The translations under genes and the position numbers were made by a program. Under the pieces are notes generated by a model. The model saw nothing but the letters and a program-made list of their open reading frames with translations, was not told the origin of the DNA and searched no databases. Positions 19,073-28,686 of a stretch of DNA of 64,000 bases are shown here, piece by piece (position 1 is the stretch's first letter; each line of letters opens with the position of its first letter). This DNA is from Pedobacter mendelii (GTDB lineage Bacteria; Bacteroidota; Bacteroidia; Sphingobacteriales; Sphingobacteriaceae), in the NCBI RefSeq assembly GCF_014635725.1, contig NZ_BMDJ01000002.1, forward strand, positions 248,001 to 312,000. Reading direction: 5' to 3'.

Positions 19073-20794
19073 TTACCATCCCGAATTTTGTTTAAGGTTT
19101 GCATCGGTAACCGTTTCATTATATGGAATCGGCATGTGATATAGCTTTTCCTGAAAGGTTATCGTGGTAACAGGCACTGTTTGGTATGTATAAGTTCCGT
19201 TGGCATTTTTGGTAATCTGTATACCTCGCAAAGTTTTATTAAGTTCTGTTGGTGCAATTTTCCACCTACGGAGATCCCAAAAACGATGTTCTTCAAAAGA
19301 AAGTTCTATGCGTCGATCCACCTGTTGCATAAGGGTACGTAAACCTGCCTGATTCACGCCTGTGGCGATGCCATATCTTGAACCTGAACCTGCCTGAATA
19401 CCAGCACGTTTTCTAATCAGAATCAGTTGTTGTACGGCATCTTCTGTTCGGCCAACTTCATTTAGCGCTTCGGCATAATTAAGAAGGATTTCCGCATACC
19501 TGAAATAAACAAAGTTGTGACTTTGTGCCGAGTAAGAGCTGCTGGTCGAGTTATCGGCCAGAAACTTACGCAGGTAATAACCGGTTTTGGTTTGATTAAC
19601 AGACGTAATATTTGGTCTGTCTAAACCACCATCAAAAGTCTGCACACCACCACTACGGTTTAGCCAGGCACTTCCATTATAAAAAATGATGGCGTTAAAG
19701 CGAGGATCGCGATTACTATAGGGTGCCGCAGCATTATAACCCGATAGTGGATCGGTAATGGGCAGGCCGCTGATGGTCGGGAAAGCTTCTACGAAATCCT
19801 GTGTTGGGCTGGTACGCCCGGCGCTTTGCGTATTGTTTACCGTATAACCTACTGGCGCATTAACCGTTTCAAGCGTAAAATCATTAATCTGCTGTTTGGC
19901 TAAAATAACCTCTGAATTTTGTTTTTGAGAAAAAATATTCACGTAACCCGCATTACCTGATTGTACAAGAGAATAAACGCCAAGATTAATTAGCTCCTCT
20001 GCTGAGGCAATTACATTTTGCCAACGTGTTGGATCGTTGTTAGGATAACCTGTTAAAACTTTAAGGGTAGCATCACTTTCAAATCCACCACCATTGAACA
20101 AAGGGCTCGCAGCATATAAATACAACCGGTTCTTCAAAGCTATCGCCGCACCACGGGGTATACGCCCAAGATTGGTAGCAGAAATAGGCTCTAAATTTAA
20201 CTGCCCTTTAACCGCATCGCATTCTGTCGTAATGTAGGTAACACATTCGGCAAAGGTATTTCGTGAGAGCTGGAGATTATCATTTAATCCATTGATTTTA
20301 TCGCCTATTAAAGGCACACCACCGTATCTTTTCAGTAATTCGAAGTACAGAAATGCCCTAATAAATCTAGCTTCTGCTTTCCAGGTGATGGTACGTGTTG
20401 GATTGGCCGTTGGAACAGGCACCTTATCTATATTCGCCAGAAAGATGTTAATTTGATGAATCCCGTTATAACTATTGCTAAAATAGCCGTCGGGATTTGT
20501 TGTCGAAGAAACCAATCCGTTATTATAATAAGATATCGGGGTGTTGGCAAGCGAAGATATCGCATCACCAGATGCTGCATCCAAAAAATCTCCACTAATG
20601 CGATTAAAACCTGTAGGTAAATAATTATAGATGTTATTTAAAAATTGTTGAGCCAATGTTGCATTTAAATCCTGCGAATCAAATACAAGATCAAGCGTGT
20701 TTAAATCTCTTGGTTGATTTTCTACCTTTTTACATGACGGCATAACCGTTATCATAAAAAAGAATAAAAAGCTTATATATATTGTTTTTTTCAT
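19073..20794 (-). CDS. SusD/RagB-family glycan-binding lipoprotein (pair 1)
   Basis: 573 aa. Lipoprotein signal with cysteine at residue 21 (ITVMPSCKKVE). Typical SusD body: EARFIRAFLYFELLKRYGGVPLI in the first third, and FRYAEILLNYAEALNEVG and RRIELSFEEHRFWDLRRWK in the last third. It lies 18 bp after the first SusC gene. It is only distantly similar to the second SusD in its loops, so the two pairs probably bind different parts or sizes of the same glycan rather than being a recent duplication (inference). Confidence 0.95.
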   Translation of the reverse strand: MKKTIYISFLFFFMITVMPSCKKVENQPRDLNTLDLVFDSQDLNATLAQQFLNNIYNYLPTGFNRISGDFLDAASGDAISSLANTPISYYNNGLVSSTTNPDGYFSNSYNGIHQINIFLANIDKVPVPTANPTRTITWKAEARFIRAFLYFELLKRYGGVPLIGDKINGLNDNLQLSRNTFAECVTYITTECDAVKGQLNLEPISATNLGRIPRGAAIALKNRLYLYAASPLFNGGGFESDATLKVLTGYPNNDPTRWQNVIASAEELINLGVYSLVQSGNAGYVNIFSQKQNSEVILAKQQINDFTLETVNAPVGYTVNNTQSAGRTSPTQDFVEAFPTISGLPITDPLSGYNAAAPYSNRDPRFNAIIFYNGSAWLNRSGGVQTFDGGLDRPNITSVNQTKTGYYLRKFLADNSTSSSYSAQSHNFVYFRYAEILLNYAEALNEVGRTEDAVQQLILIRKRAGIQAGSGSRYGIATGVNQAGLRTLMQQVDRRIELSFEEHRFWDLRRWKIAPTELNKTLRGIQITKNANGTYTYQTVPVTTITFQEKLYHMPIPYNETVTDANLKQNSGW

Positions 20795-20812
20795 GATCTT
20801 AATTATTTAATA

Positions 20813-23680
20813 TTAAAGCTTTGCGGTAATACCAAAGTTAAATACCCGCTGTATCGGATATAAGCCGTTATATACCTCTGGGTCTAATCCTCCTTTAAGA
20901 CTGGTAACCGTAAACAAGTTAACGCCGTTGGCAAACAGTTTTACCGAACTTAGTTTTACAGCTTTTGCATATTTAATAGGCAAAGTATAGGCAACCTGAA
21001 GATTTTTTAATCGAATAAAATCAGCTTTGCGGTACCAAAATGTGGAAAAGGTTTGGTTATTGCTATTGTTGCCTATGCTTAACCTGGGGTAAGTTGCACC
21101 AGCAGTATTGGTTGATGTAAATCTTCCCAATTGCTGTTCATAGGCTTGACCGAAACCATTGTTTTGAAATTCCCAATAGCTGTTGCCATTCAAGTAAACA
21201 TTGTAATTGGCTGCACCTTGAAAAAGGAAGCTCATATCGAAGTTTTTATATTTAAAACCAAGGTCTGCACCATATGTGATATACGGGCCTTTTGGGCCTA
21301 TTGGCACCTGATCGAACTGATTAATTAAACCATCCTTGTTTTGATCCTGGTATTTTATATCTCCGGGTTGAGCGATATAACCGGTTACCACACCTACACC
21401 ATTTTGTTTAGCATTGTTAACATCTGCCTGATCTTGGAAAAAGCCTTCCGCTACGTAACCGAAAGCCTGTCCAACCTTTTGTCCGGTACGTTGCATATAG
21501 TCATAAGGCTGGGCGACTTCATTTGCATACAACACTTTTGATTGCTGAAAACCGGCGTTAAACGAGGCATAATAACTGAAATCACCAGATTTTGGGTTTT
21601 GCCACGAAAGCTGAAACTCCATACCACTGTATTGATTACGCCCAATATTCTCATTGGGATACGAATTACCAATTAACGAAGTATTTTGACCGCGTTGAAT
21701 TAAGAGATCCGAAAATTTATTATAATAATAATCGACCGTAAACCCTAGCCTGTTGTTTAATACTGAAGCCTGTAAACTAATGTTAAACTTATCAGCCTTT
21801 TCATAGGTAATGTTTGGATTGGCCAAAGTACCCTCGGCTAAACTTGTATTTGCACCATTTGAGGTGCCAAAATAAGGTGCGGCAGCATTGTTATAACGTT
21901 GCAAGTAAACAAAGTAGCCAGGATTATCATTGCCCGTTCTACCAAAATTAGCAGAAAGCTTTAATGTATTAACCCAACTCAAACGCTGTATAAAGTCTTC
22001 GTTGGCTATGTTCCAAGCTAAACCAAAAACCGGAAAAAAACCATATTTAAAATGATTGTCGGTTAAATAGTAATTTGAACCATTGTATGCTTCTGCAAAT
22101 TCAGCGATATATTTTTTCTTGTAAGTGTAGCTTGCACGAGCGGAAATTCCCTGTATGGTATAGGGTAAATTTGCACCATCGCTTTTGCTGTCGCTATTTG
22201 CTAAAACAGCAACATTAAAATCATGAGCATTATTAAAAGTGCGGTTCCAGCCCGTAGATAATTCGAAATAATTTTGCCTGAATTGCCCCAAACCGTCTAA
22301 CCCTGTTGTTCCGCTAATTAAATTAGTGTTTATCTGTGCACTTGTTGGGGTTAACGCGGGACCATAACTGACATCACCCGTATTGGATATCGTTTGCTGA
22401 TAAGCGATTACTGGCTTACTTCGGTTAATGTTTTCGGAAAGGCTTGAGGTGTAGGCAACAGAAGCTTTTACATACAACCCTGGGGTAACCTCATCCAGGG
22501 TTCTTTTTACATAAAAATCGGCAATAAGGTTACGTGAATAATTCTGCTGATACCCGGAACTGAAGGCTTGCCCTTGGAGGTTATTCCTGAAAGTAGTATT
22601 ACCTCCGTAACTTCCATTGGCATTGTAAATGTTGTAAGCATTATTCGGCGTCGTTAAAAATGAGTTGAATAGCGTTGCTGTGGTTACGCCAGGCTCGTTT
22701 TCATTTGCTATACTTCCAAAAACATGAATTCCCGCAGAAACATTTTTTGTAATATCGATATCCACATTAGATCTAATTAGGTACCGGCTAAAATATTGGT
22801 TAGTGTTGTACGTATTAATGTCGCTTGTTTTTAATAGCCCATCTTGGTACAAATGCTCAACTTCAGTAAAATACCGAACGGTTTTATTTCCACCAGAAAC
22901 ATTTAAACTATACCTGTTTAAAGGTGCTGATGATTTTAGTATCTGATTGTACCAGTTAACATCCGGATGGCCAACAGGGTCGGAATGACTTTGGTAAGCT
23001 GTCAAATCTGCATCGCTAAATCTTAATCCAGTATTAAAGTTTGGGTTAACACGCAACTCGTTTGCAACGGCTTCATTACGCAGTGTTGCGTAATCAAATG
23101 AATTCAGCGGCTTAAGCAGACTCAATGGCTTTTGAAAAGCCGATTGTACGGTTAGGGAGATCTGCTGAACGCCACGCACGCCATTTTTTGTTGTGATTAA
23201 AACAGCACCATTTGCTCCTCTAACACCCAGCATTGCCGTAGCCATAGCATCTTTTAATACCGTAACAGATTCTATACCCTCTAAATCAGTTGAGGTGAGT
23301 TGCCTCGGTATGCCATCTATCAAAACGATTGGCGTGCGGCCACGCAATGAAAGCACAACCCCATCAAAGCCAGGTTGGCCAGTAATCTGCTGCGTGTTTA
23401 ATCCAGCTAAACGACCTGTCAAGGCATTAAGAACATTAGAAACCGGCTGTTTAACAAGACTTGATGTGTATACGGCCTGGGTAGAAGAGGTGGTATTTTC
23501 AGGCAACACAGCAATATTTAAAGGAAAATTCACCTTATTGAGGATGAGCGGATCGATTTTAGTTAACGAGCTGTCGTTTTTTACTACAATCTTTCCCTTT
23601 TTTTGGGCAACCGCAATCAGCGAGCTTGCACAAATAGATATTATTATAGCAATTTCTTTGAGTAAAGATTTATTTCTCAT
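20813..23680 (-). CDS. SusC/RagA-family TonB-dependent transporter without the usual N-terminal sandwich (pair 1)
   Basis: 955 aa with a signal peptide (residues 1-25, ending AVAQ). Unlike the other two SusC proteins here it has no carboxypeptidase-D-like domain and no obvious VVVGYG TonB box. After about 50 unassigned residues it goes directly into the plug (LNALTGRLAGLNTQQITGQP, then RGRTPIVLIDGIPRQL and ESVTVLKDAMATAMLG). The barrel is complete, ending VFNFGITAKL. It is the first gene of the polysaccharide operon downstream of the hybrid regulator. The shorter N-terminus suggests a different energy-coupling arrangement. Confidence 0.93.
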   Translation of the reverse strand: MRNKSLLKEIAIIISICASSLIAVAQKKGKIVVKNDSSLTKIDPLILNKVNFPLNIAVLPENTTSSTQAVYTSSLVKQPVSNVLNALTGRLAGLNTQQITGQPGFDGVVLSLRGRTPIVLIDGIPRQLTSTDLEGIESVTVLKDAMATAMLGVRGANGAVLITTKNGVRGVQQISLTVQSAFQKPLSLLKPLNSFDYATLRNEAVANELRVNPNFNTGLRFSDADLTAYQSHSDPVGHPDVNWYNQILKSSAPLNRYSLNVSGGNKTVRYFTEVEHLYQDGLLKTSDINTYNTNQYFSRYLIRSNVDIDITKNVSAGIHVFGSIANENEPGVTTATLFNSFLTTPNNAYNIYNANGSYGGNTTFRNNLQGQAFSSGYQQNYSRNLIADFYVKRTLDEVTPGLYVKASVAYTSSLSENINRSKPVIAYQQTISNTGDVSYGPALTPTSAQINTNLISGTTGLDGLGQFRQNYFELSTGWNRTFNNAHDFNVAVLANSDSKSDGANLPYTIQGISARASYTYKKKYIAEFAEAYNGSNYYLTDNHFKYGFFPVFGLAWNIANEDFIQRLSWVNTLKLSANFGRTGNDNPGYFVYLQRYNNAAAPYFGTSNGANTSLAEGTLANPNITYEKADKFNISLQASVLNNRLGFTVDYYYNKFSDLLIQRGQNTSLIGNSYPNENIGRNQYSGMEFQLSWQNPKSGDFSYYASFNAGFQQSKVLYANEVAQPYDYMQRTGQKVGQAFGYVAEGFFQDQADVNNAKQNGVGVVTGYIAQPGDIKYQDQNKDGLINQFDQVPIGPKGPYITYGADLGFKYKNFDMSFLFQGAANYNVYLNGNSYWEFQNNGFGQAYEQQLGRFTSTNTAGATYPRLSIGNNSNNQTFSTFWYRKADFIRLKNLQVAYTLPIKYAKAVKLSSVKLFANGVNLFTVTSLKGGLDPEVYNGLYPIQRVFNFGITAKL

Positions 23681-24103
23681 ACATACATTATTTGGTTTTT
23701 ATTTGGTTAGGAGCTAAAGGCAGTATTTAGCATGATGCGATACACGTCATCAGCACTATACTGCTTAGTTTATAAGTCGTTGGTAAAATTTATTTCTTCA
23801 TGTGCATTAATTAAGTTGTTTTAATAATTTGATTTGATGCTTTCATCCAATCAGGTAACTCTTACAAAGGCTAATTTTATGACGCACTAATTGCCATTAA
23901 AAAAAATCAGTCACAGGTATTCGGTAAGACTTATCGGATATGGGGTTAAAGTTATATTTGGTTATTGGTAAACCGCTACCAGTTTAGTATCCGGTTTACA
24001 CTGCTTGTTTATTGGGAATAAACATAGTGTAATGAAAATATTGCAATGTATATTTTTAGGGGTACAAATGTTAACCAATACATAAGAAATGCCTTTTAAG
24101 CAC
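23681..24103. other. Regulatory gap upstream of the SusCD operon
   Basis: This stretch should hold the activator site and promoter for the SusC gene at 23680. I could not find a convincing TAnnTTTG box or a clear direct repeat, and no gene is visible. Confidence 0.4.
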
Positions 24104-24132
24104 AAAAAACGCCCTTTAAAGGTGCGTTTTTT
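24104..24132 (-). terminator. Intrinsic terminator of the hybrid regulator gene
   Basis: Stem AAAAAACGC / GCGTTTTTT (24104-24112 with 24124-24132) enclosing the self-complementary CCTTTAAAGG. It lies 35 bp after the regulator stop codon and would work in either direction. It separates the regulator from the SusCD operon, so regulator and structural genes are distinct transcripts. Confidence 0.8.
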
Positions 24133-24166
24133 GCTTTTTTTAGAATTCTGAATCTTAATTAGCACA

Positions 24167-27100
24167 CTATTTAAGGTTTTCTTCTTCTTTATAAATACCC
24201 GAATAGGATGAAGGCAACACATCGAATTCTGCTTTGAAGGACTTTGTAAAATATTTTTGACTTTTAAAGCCAACCTTATAGCATACCTGCGATACGGTTA
24301 AATAGCCATTGGACAACAGCTGAGCCGCCCGTTTTAAACGAACTGTTCTAATCAAATCGACCGGGCTTTTGCCAGTCAACACCAATGTTTTTTTATAGAG
24401 TGTAACCCGGCTCATACACATTTCGCTACTTAGCTCTTCTACCGAAAATTCAGTGTTACCGATATTTTTTTCGATCACCTGCAATGCTTTTTGTACAAAC
24501 AATTCATCAGGAGATTCTATTTCAACATCTCCCGGGTTGATTGCTACATGTTTCTTATAAGTTCTACGCATCAAATCCTGCTGGAGCAAAATATTTTTAA
24601 GCTTTGAAAGCAATATTTCTAAATTGAATGGTTTAGTTAAATAATCTGCCGCACCGGTAGATAAGCCCCTCAGCTGCTGTTCTTCACCGGTTAGGGCGGT
24701 TAATAAAATAACCGGAATATGGGTCGTGCGAACATCATTTTTAAGCTTTTGGCTTAAATCTATTCCGTTCATTTCTGGCATACTAATATCGCTTACAATT
24801 AAGTCGGGCTGTAAAGCCAGTGCCTTTTGCCATCCTTGCTTACCATTATTGGCCTCAATCACATGGAAGTGTTCTTTTAAGCTGTCTTTTAAAAAGAACC
24901 TGAAATCATCATGATCCTCAACCAGTAGCAAAGTTGGTTGTTTTGTGGTTTTTGGTGCCAAAGTACACTGCTGTTCACCAGGCACTTCTGTACCGTTTGT
25001 ATTGATAATTTGGCGAACCTTAATCGGTAACCGAAAGATAAAACTACTTCCTTCGCCTACCTGACTTTTTACGATCATTTCGCCGTTGTGCAGCTTCACA
25101 AATTCCTTTGTGATGGATAAGCCTATACCACTGCCCTGATTAACTATTGATTCGGGTGTTTGATGCTGGAAGAAACGGTCAAAAATTTTCTCTTGTTTTT
25201 CCATTGGAATCCCAATACCTGTATCAATAACCGTAATTTCCAGCCATTTTTCGCGCCGTGACTTATTCGTTTGCATGCTCAACAGCACACTTACATGTCC
25301 GGTTTGGGGGGTGAATTTGAATGCGTTAGAAAGCAGATTAAATAATATGCGCTCGATTTTATCGTGATCGAATTTTGTTTCTAACAATTCGATGTCAGAA
25401 TCAAAAACAAAGCTGATGTTATTTTTTTCTGCAACATCAGTAAATGACAGTGTTACCTCCCTAATGAATTTAATAATATCACCATTTTTGGCATGCAGTT
25501 TTAGTTCTTGTACCTCCATTTTCCTAAAATCTAGCAATTGGTTAACCAGATTTAGTAATCGTTTGGCATTCCGGCTAATCAACTGTAGTTGTTGTCTATG
25601 GTTAGGGTCATCAATCTGACCTAAAATTTTGTCAACAGGGGCAAGTATGAGCGAAAGTGGGGTTCTAAATTCGTGGCTAACATTTGTGAAAAACTTTATT
25701 TTCATCATATCGAGTTCATGCAGGCTATTTGCCTGTTCCCGTTCCTGTTTAAGTAGAAATTCAGCTTTGATTTTATCAATACCCCGCCTTCTCATAAAAT
25801 AAAGCACCCCCGCAAGTAGCATTGCGTATAAAGCATATGCCCAACCTGTTTTCCATAGTGGTGGAGCTACAATTATATGAAGCGTTAAAAGCTTGCCTCG
25901 CTTGCCTTTATCATTAATAGCAAATATTTTAAATGTATAATCTCCATGATCGAGGTTAGTATAGGTTACTTTCCTAATCTTATTATCGGTTGTAAGCCAT
26001 GACTTGTCATAGCCTTCAAGCAAATAATGGATTTTTATTTTTTCAGGGTTAAAATATTCTAAAGCAGCAAATTCAATTGTAAAAACATTTTCGTTGTAGC
26101 TTAAAGAAATCTCTTTGGTTTCATTTATGGATTTTGAAAGAATAATATGATTATTAACCAGTTGGCCAGGATTAATATTCTTATTAAATAGCAGAAAATC
26201 AGTCAATACAATATCAGGCATATTATTAACGGGCGTAATCTTTTCAGGATAAAATAGATTAAATCCATTTGCGCCTCCAAAAATCAGCTCACCTTTACTT
26301 GTTTTATAAGATGCCCTTTCATTAAAATCAAGGCCCTGCAAACCATCTGCTTCATCATAATTAGAAAATCTGTAGATTATACCCTTTTGTAACTTCGAAA
26401 ACGTGATGTTTGATAAACCGTTTGTTGTGCTTATCCACATATTTTTGGAATTATCTTCCAGAATATCCCTTATGTTATTATCTGGCAAGCCATCTTCTTT
26501 CGTAAAGTTTTTAAATTTGCCGGTAGCAGGATTTAACATGCTTAAGCCCTCTGCTGTCGCTGCCCAAACCCATCCCCGGCTATCAATAAATAAGTTATTT
26601 ATGGTATTAGCTAGTAAACCTGGCGCACCCTTTTCTTGATGTATATAGTGAACGATTTCACCTGATTTCTGTATTACATTAATCCCCTGAGATGTTCCAA
26701 TCCAAATATTGCCTTTTTTATCTTCTACAATTGAGGACGCGTATGTTGAACTTATTCCGTTTCTACCCTGGTATTTGTAACGGTAAAATTTGTTGGTGGT
26801 TCGATCCAGCTGATTTACACCTCCTGCTAAAGTACCAACCCAAAATCTTTTTTGACTGTCTTCCATGATAGACCATACCCGATCGTCTGATAAACTGAAA
26901 GGATCTTTATCACTGTGTCTATTATGGATAAAAGTTTTACCATCAAAACAATCAAGTCCTCCAAAATAAGTACCTATCCATAGTTTTTTATCATGATCGA
27001 TATATAAGCTTACCACCACATCGTTGCTTATACTATTTTGATCAGAAGTATTGTGCTTATATTGTTTAAATGTACCTAGCCCACGGTTATAGTAAATCAA

Positions 27101-28270
27101 TCCACCACCATTAGTACCTATCCATAAATTTCCTTTATCATCTTCAATAAATTTATTTACGTCTTCATAAGGCAGGCTTTTTCCATCATTGATAAAATGA
27201 TGAATACTGGGAAATTTAAGGATATTCTTGTGGTAATAATTAACCCCTTTTTTATAGGTACCCGCCCAGATAATACCAAGATTATCCTTATAAATTGAAA
27301 GCACACTATTTTGGGTCAAACTTTTGCTATTGCCCTCATTATTCACAAGGAAATGACTTTTTAAGGTATTTTCATTTAGCAAGGTAATTCCACCATGATC
27401 AGTGGCAATCCACATTAAGCCTTCATCATCTTGAGTGATACTATTAACAATTTTTGAATTTAACCTCCCCTCTGCTGAATCTTTATCGAAATGTTTAAGC
27501 ACTTTCTTATTCGCATCAAATAAATATATCCCATTATCTATCCCTGTGCAGTATAACCAAAGCCGATCTTTACGATCAACAAAAATAGTGTAGTTTAGCC
27601 CGGCCAAGCCGGGCACCTTCAAGATGGTTATACGGGAAACAACCCTGTTTAAAACAGGATTAAACTGTTCTAAGGTGCCGTTTTTATGCATAATCCATAT
27701 ATAACCTTTCGAATCACCGTTTATACTGCTGATTGCGCTACTGATGATGCTCGTGGCATCTCCATTCTTGTGGTAAACATGTATGGCTTTATGTTTGGAG
27801 TTGAGTAGATAAAAACCCATTTCAGGCACAGTAAAGGCATAGGCCCAATTATTTATTTTAAAAAGATCTGATATTTTAGTAGCGGGAATGCTTATATTTT
27901 TTAGGGAAGCGATCAGGTTTTTTGAAAATTTTTCCGTCGATGGGTCATAAATATTTAGCCCCAATTTGGTTTTTATCCAGAGCTTGCCTTCAGGGCCTTC
28001 CAATATATTTAATACATAATTATCATCTAGTGAAGTAGTATCATTAAAATGATGGGTGTAACTTTTAAACTTTGAACCATCATATCTGTTTATGCCGGCT
28101 GCCGTGCCGAACCAAACAAATCCCCGGCTATCTTTAAAAATAGTGGTTACCTGATTATTGGACAAACCCTTACTAACATTTAAGTGAGAAAACTGATACT
28201 GACTTTGCTGCGCCATTACACCACAGAATATCGAACTCATAATGACGATAAAAAAAGAGAATCTCTTCAT
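24167..28270 (-). CDS. Hybrid two-component system sensor/regulator (HTCS) for glycan sensing
   Basis: 1,367 aa single-chain sensor and transcription factor. Start set at ATG 28270 (MKRFSFF), six codons inside the longest frame, giving a signal peptide ending VMAQ. Periplasmic part: two seven-bladed propellers made of reg_prop repeats (many W[FI]GT..GG/GI segments), then a Y_Y_Y domain, one TM helix (about 790-810), HisKA with phosphoacceptor His866 (NVSHEFRTPLS), HATPase (DTGIGIP, GSGIGLSI), a receiver with Asp1161 (VSDISMPEMNG) and a C-terminal AraC-type HTH. It binds an oligosaccharide in the periplasm and activates the adjacent SusCD-GH31-GH3 operon. Confidence 0.95.
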   Translation of the reverse strand: MKRFSFFIVIMSSIFCGVMAQQSQYQFSHLNVSKGLSNNQVTTIFKDSRGFVWFGTAAGINRYDGSKFKSYTHHFNDTTSLDDNYVLNILEGPEGKLWIKTKLGLNIYDPSTEKFSKNLIASLKNISIPATKISDLFKINNWAYAFTVPEMGFYLLNSKHKAIHVYHKNGDATSIISSAISSINGDSKGYIWIMHKNGTLEQFNPVLNRVVSRITILKVPGLAGLNYTIFVDRKDRLWLYCTGIDNGIYLFDANKKVLKHFDKDSAEGRLNSKIVNSITQDDEGLMWIATDHGGITLLNENTLKSHFLVNNEGNSKSLTQNSVLSIYKDNLGIIWAGTYKKGVNYYHKNILKFPSIHHFINDGKSLPYEDVNKFIEDDKGNLWIGTNGGGLIYYNRGLGTFKQYKHNTSDQNSISNDVVVSLYIDHDKKLWIGTYFGGLDCFDGKTFIHNRHSDKDPFSLSDDRVWSIMEDSQKRFWVGTLAGGVNQLDRTTNKFYRYKYQGRNGISSTYASSIVEDKKGNIWIGTSQGINVIQKSGEIVHYIHQEKGAPGLLANTINNLFIDSRGWVWAATAEGLSMLNPATGKFKNFTKEDGLPDNNIRDILEDNSKNMWISTTNGLSNITFSKLQKGIIYRFSNYDEADGLQGLDFNERASYKTSKGELIFGGANGFNLFYPEKITPVNNMPDIVLTDFLLFNKNINPGQLVNNHIILSKSINETKEISLSYNENVFTIEFAALEYFNPEKIKIHYLLEGYDKSWLTTDNKIRKVTYTNLDHGDYTFKIFAINDKGKRGKLLTLHIIVAPPLWKTGWAYALYAMLLAGVLYFMRRRGIDKIKAEFLLKQEREQANSLHELDMMKIKFFTNVSHEFRTPLSLILAPVDKILGQIDDPNHRQQLQLISRNAKRLLNLVNQLLDFRKMEVQELKLHAKNGDIIKFIREVTLSFTDVAEKNNISFVFDSDIELLETKFDHDKIERILFNLLSNAFKFTPQTGHVSVLLSMQTNKSRREKWLEITVIDTGIGIPMEKQEKIFDRFFQHQTPESIVNQGSGIGLSITKEFVKLHNGEMIVKSQVGEGSSFIFRLPIKVRQIINTNGTEVPGEQQCTLAPKTTKQPTLLLVEDHDDFRFFLKDSLKEHFHVIEANNGKQGWQKALALQPDLIVSDISMPEMNGIDLSQKLKNDVRTTHIPVILLTALTGEEQQLRGLSTGAADYLTKPFNLEILLSKLKNILLQQDLMRRTYKKHVAINPGDVEIESPDELFVQKALQVIEKNIGNTEFSVEELSSEMCMSRVTLYKKTLVLTGKSPVDLIRTVRLKRAAQLLSNGYLTVSQVCYKVGFKSQKYFTKSFKAEFDVLPSSYSGIYKEEENLK

Positions 28271-28288
28271 TTTTAATGAATACAACAT

Positions 28289-28504
28289 TTGGTTAGTAGA
28301 GCGAAAGCATATTTGGTTTTAGAAATACTGGTCTTATCCGTTTATTAAATTACAGTTCTTAATGGTAAAATATAATTTAATAGGAAATAACAAGGTACTT
28401 ATAATTTTTAGTTATGGCACTGAAATATTCGAAAATCGAATACTGACTTAAACAGCAAGCGATTACCTCCTTTTTAACTGGCTTGCTAAACATAACTTTT
28501 ACCT
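28289..28504. other. Region upstream of the hybrid regulator
   Basis: AT-rich leader and promoter region of the regulator gene. A motif close to a -7 box (TATGCTTTCG on the minus strand) is seen near 28300 but has the wrong internal spacing. No gene is visible. Confidence 0.35.
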
Positions 28505-28548
28505 TAAACAAAAAATACTCAGCCCGACATCCATCGGGCTTAAGTATC
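28505..28548 (-). terminator. Intrinsic terminator after the M16 peptidase operon
   Basis: Stem AGCCCGA / TCGGGCT (28521-28527 with 28534-28540), extended by ATACT/AGTAT, followed on the minus strand by ATTTTTTGTTT. It is about 140 bp after the peptidase stop codon and ends the SusCD-TlpA-M16 unit. Confidence 0.8.
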
Positions 28549-28686
28549 ATCATCACTAACTTGATTCAATAAATTGGTCTAACGTATTTATGCTTACTAC
28601 TGAGTAGTAAAACAAAGTGCCCTAGCTGGCAAGTTACCAATAGCGGTCCATAACAAGGCAAACAGCTATTCATGAAGAAAATTCGT

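Noticed and set aside
23962..24273. 103-codon minus frame at the hybrid regulator 3' end
   Set aside because: Out-of-frame shadow of the regulator's HTH domain that runs through its terminator.
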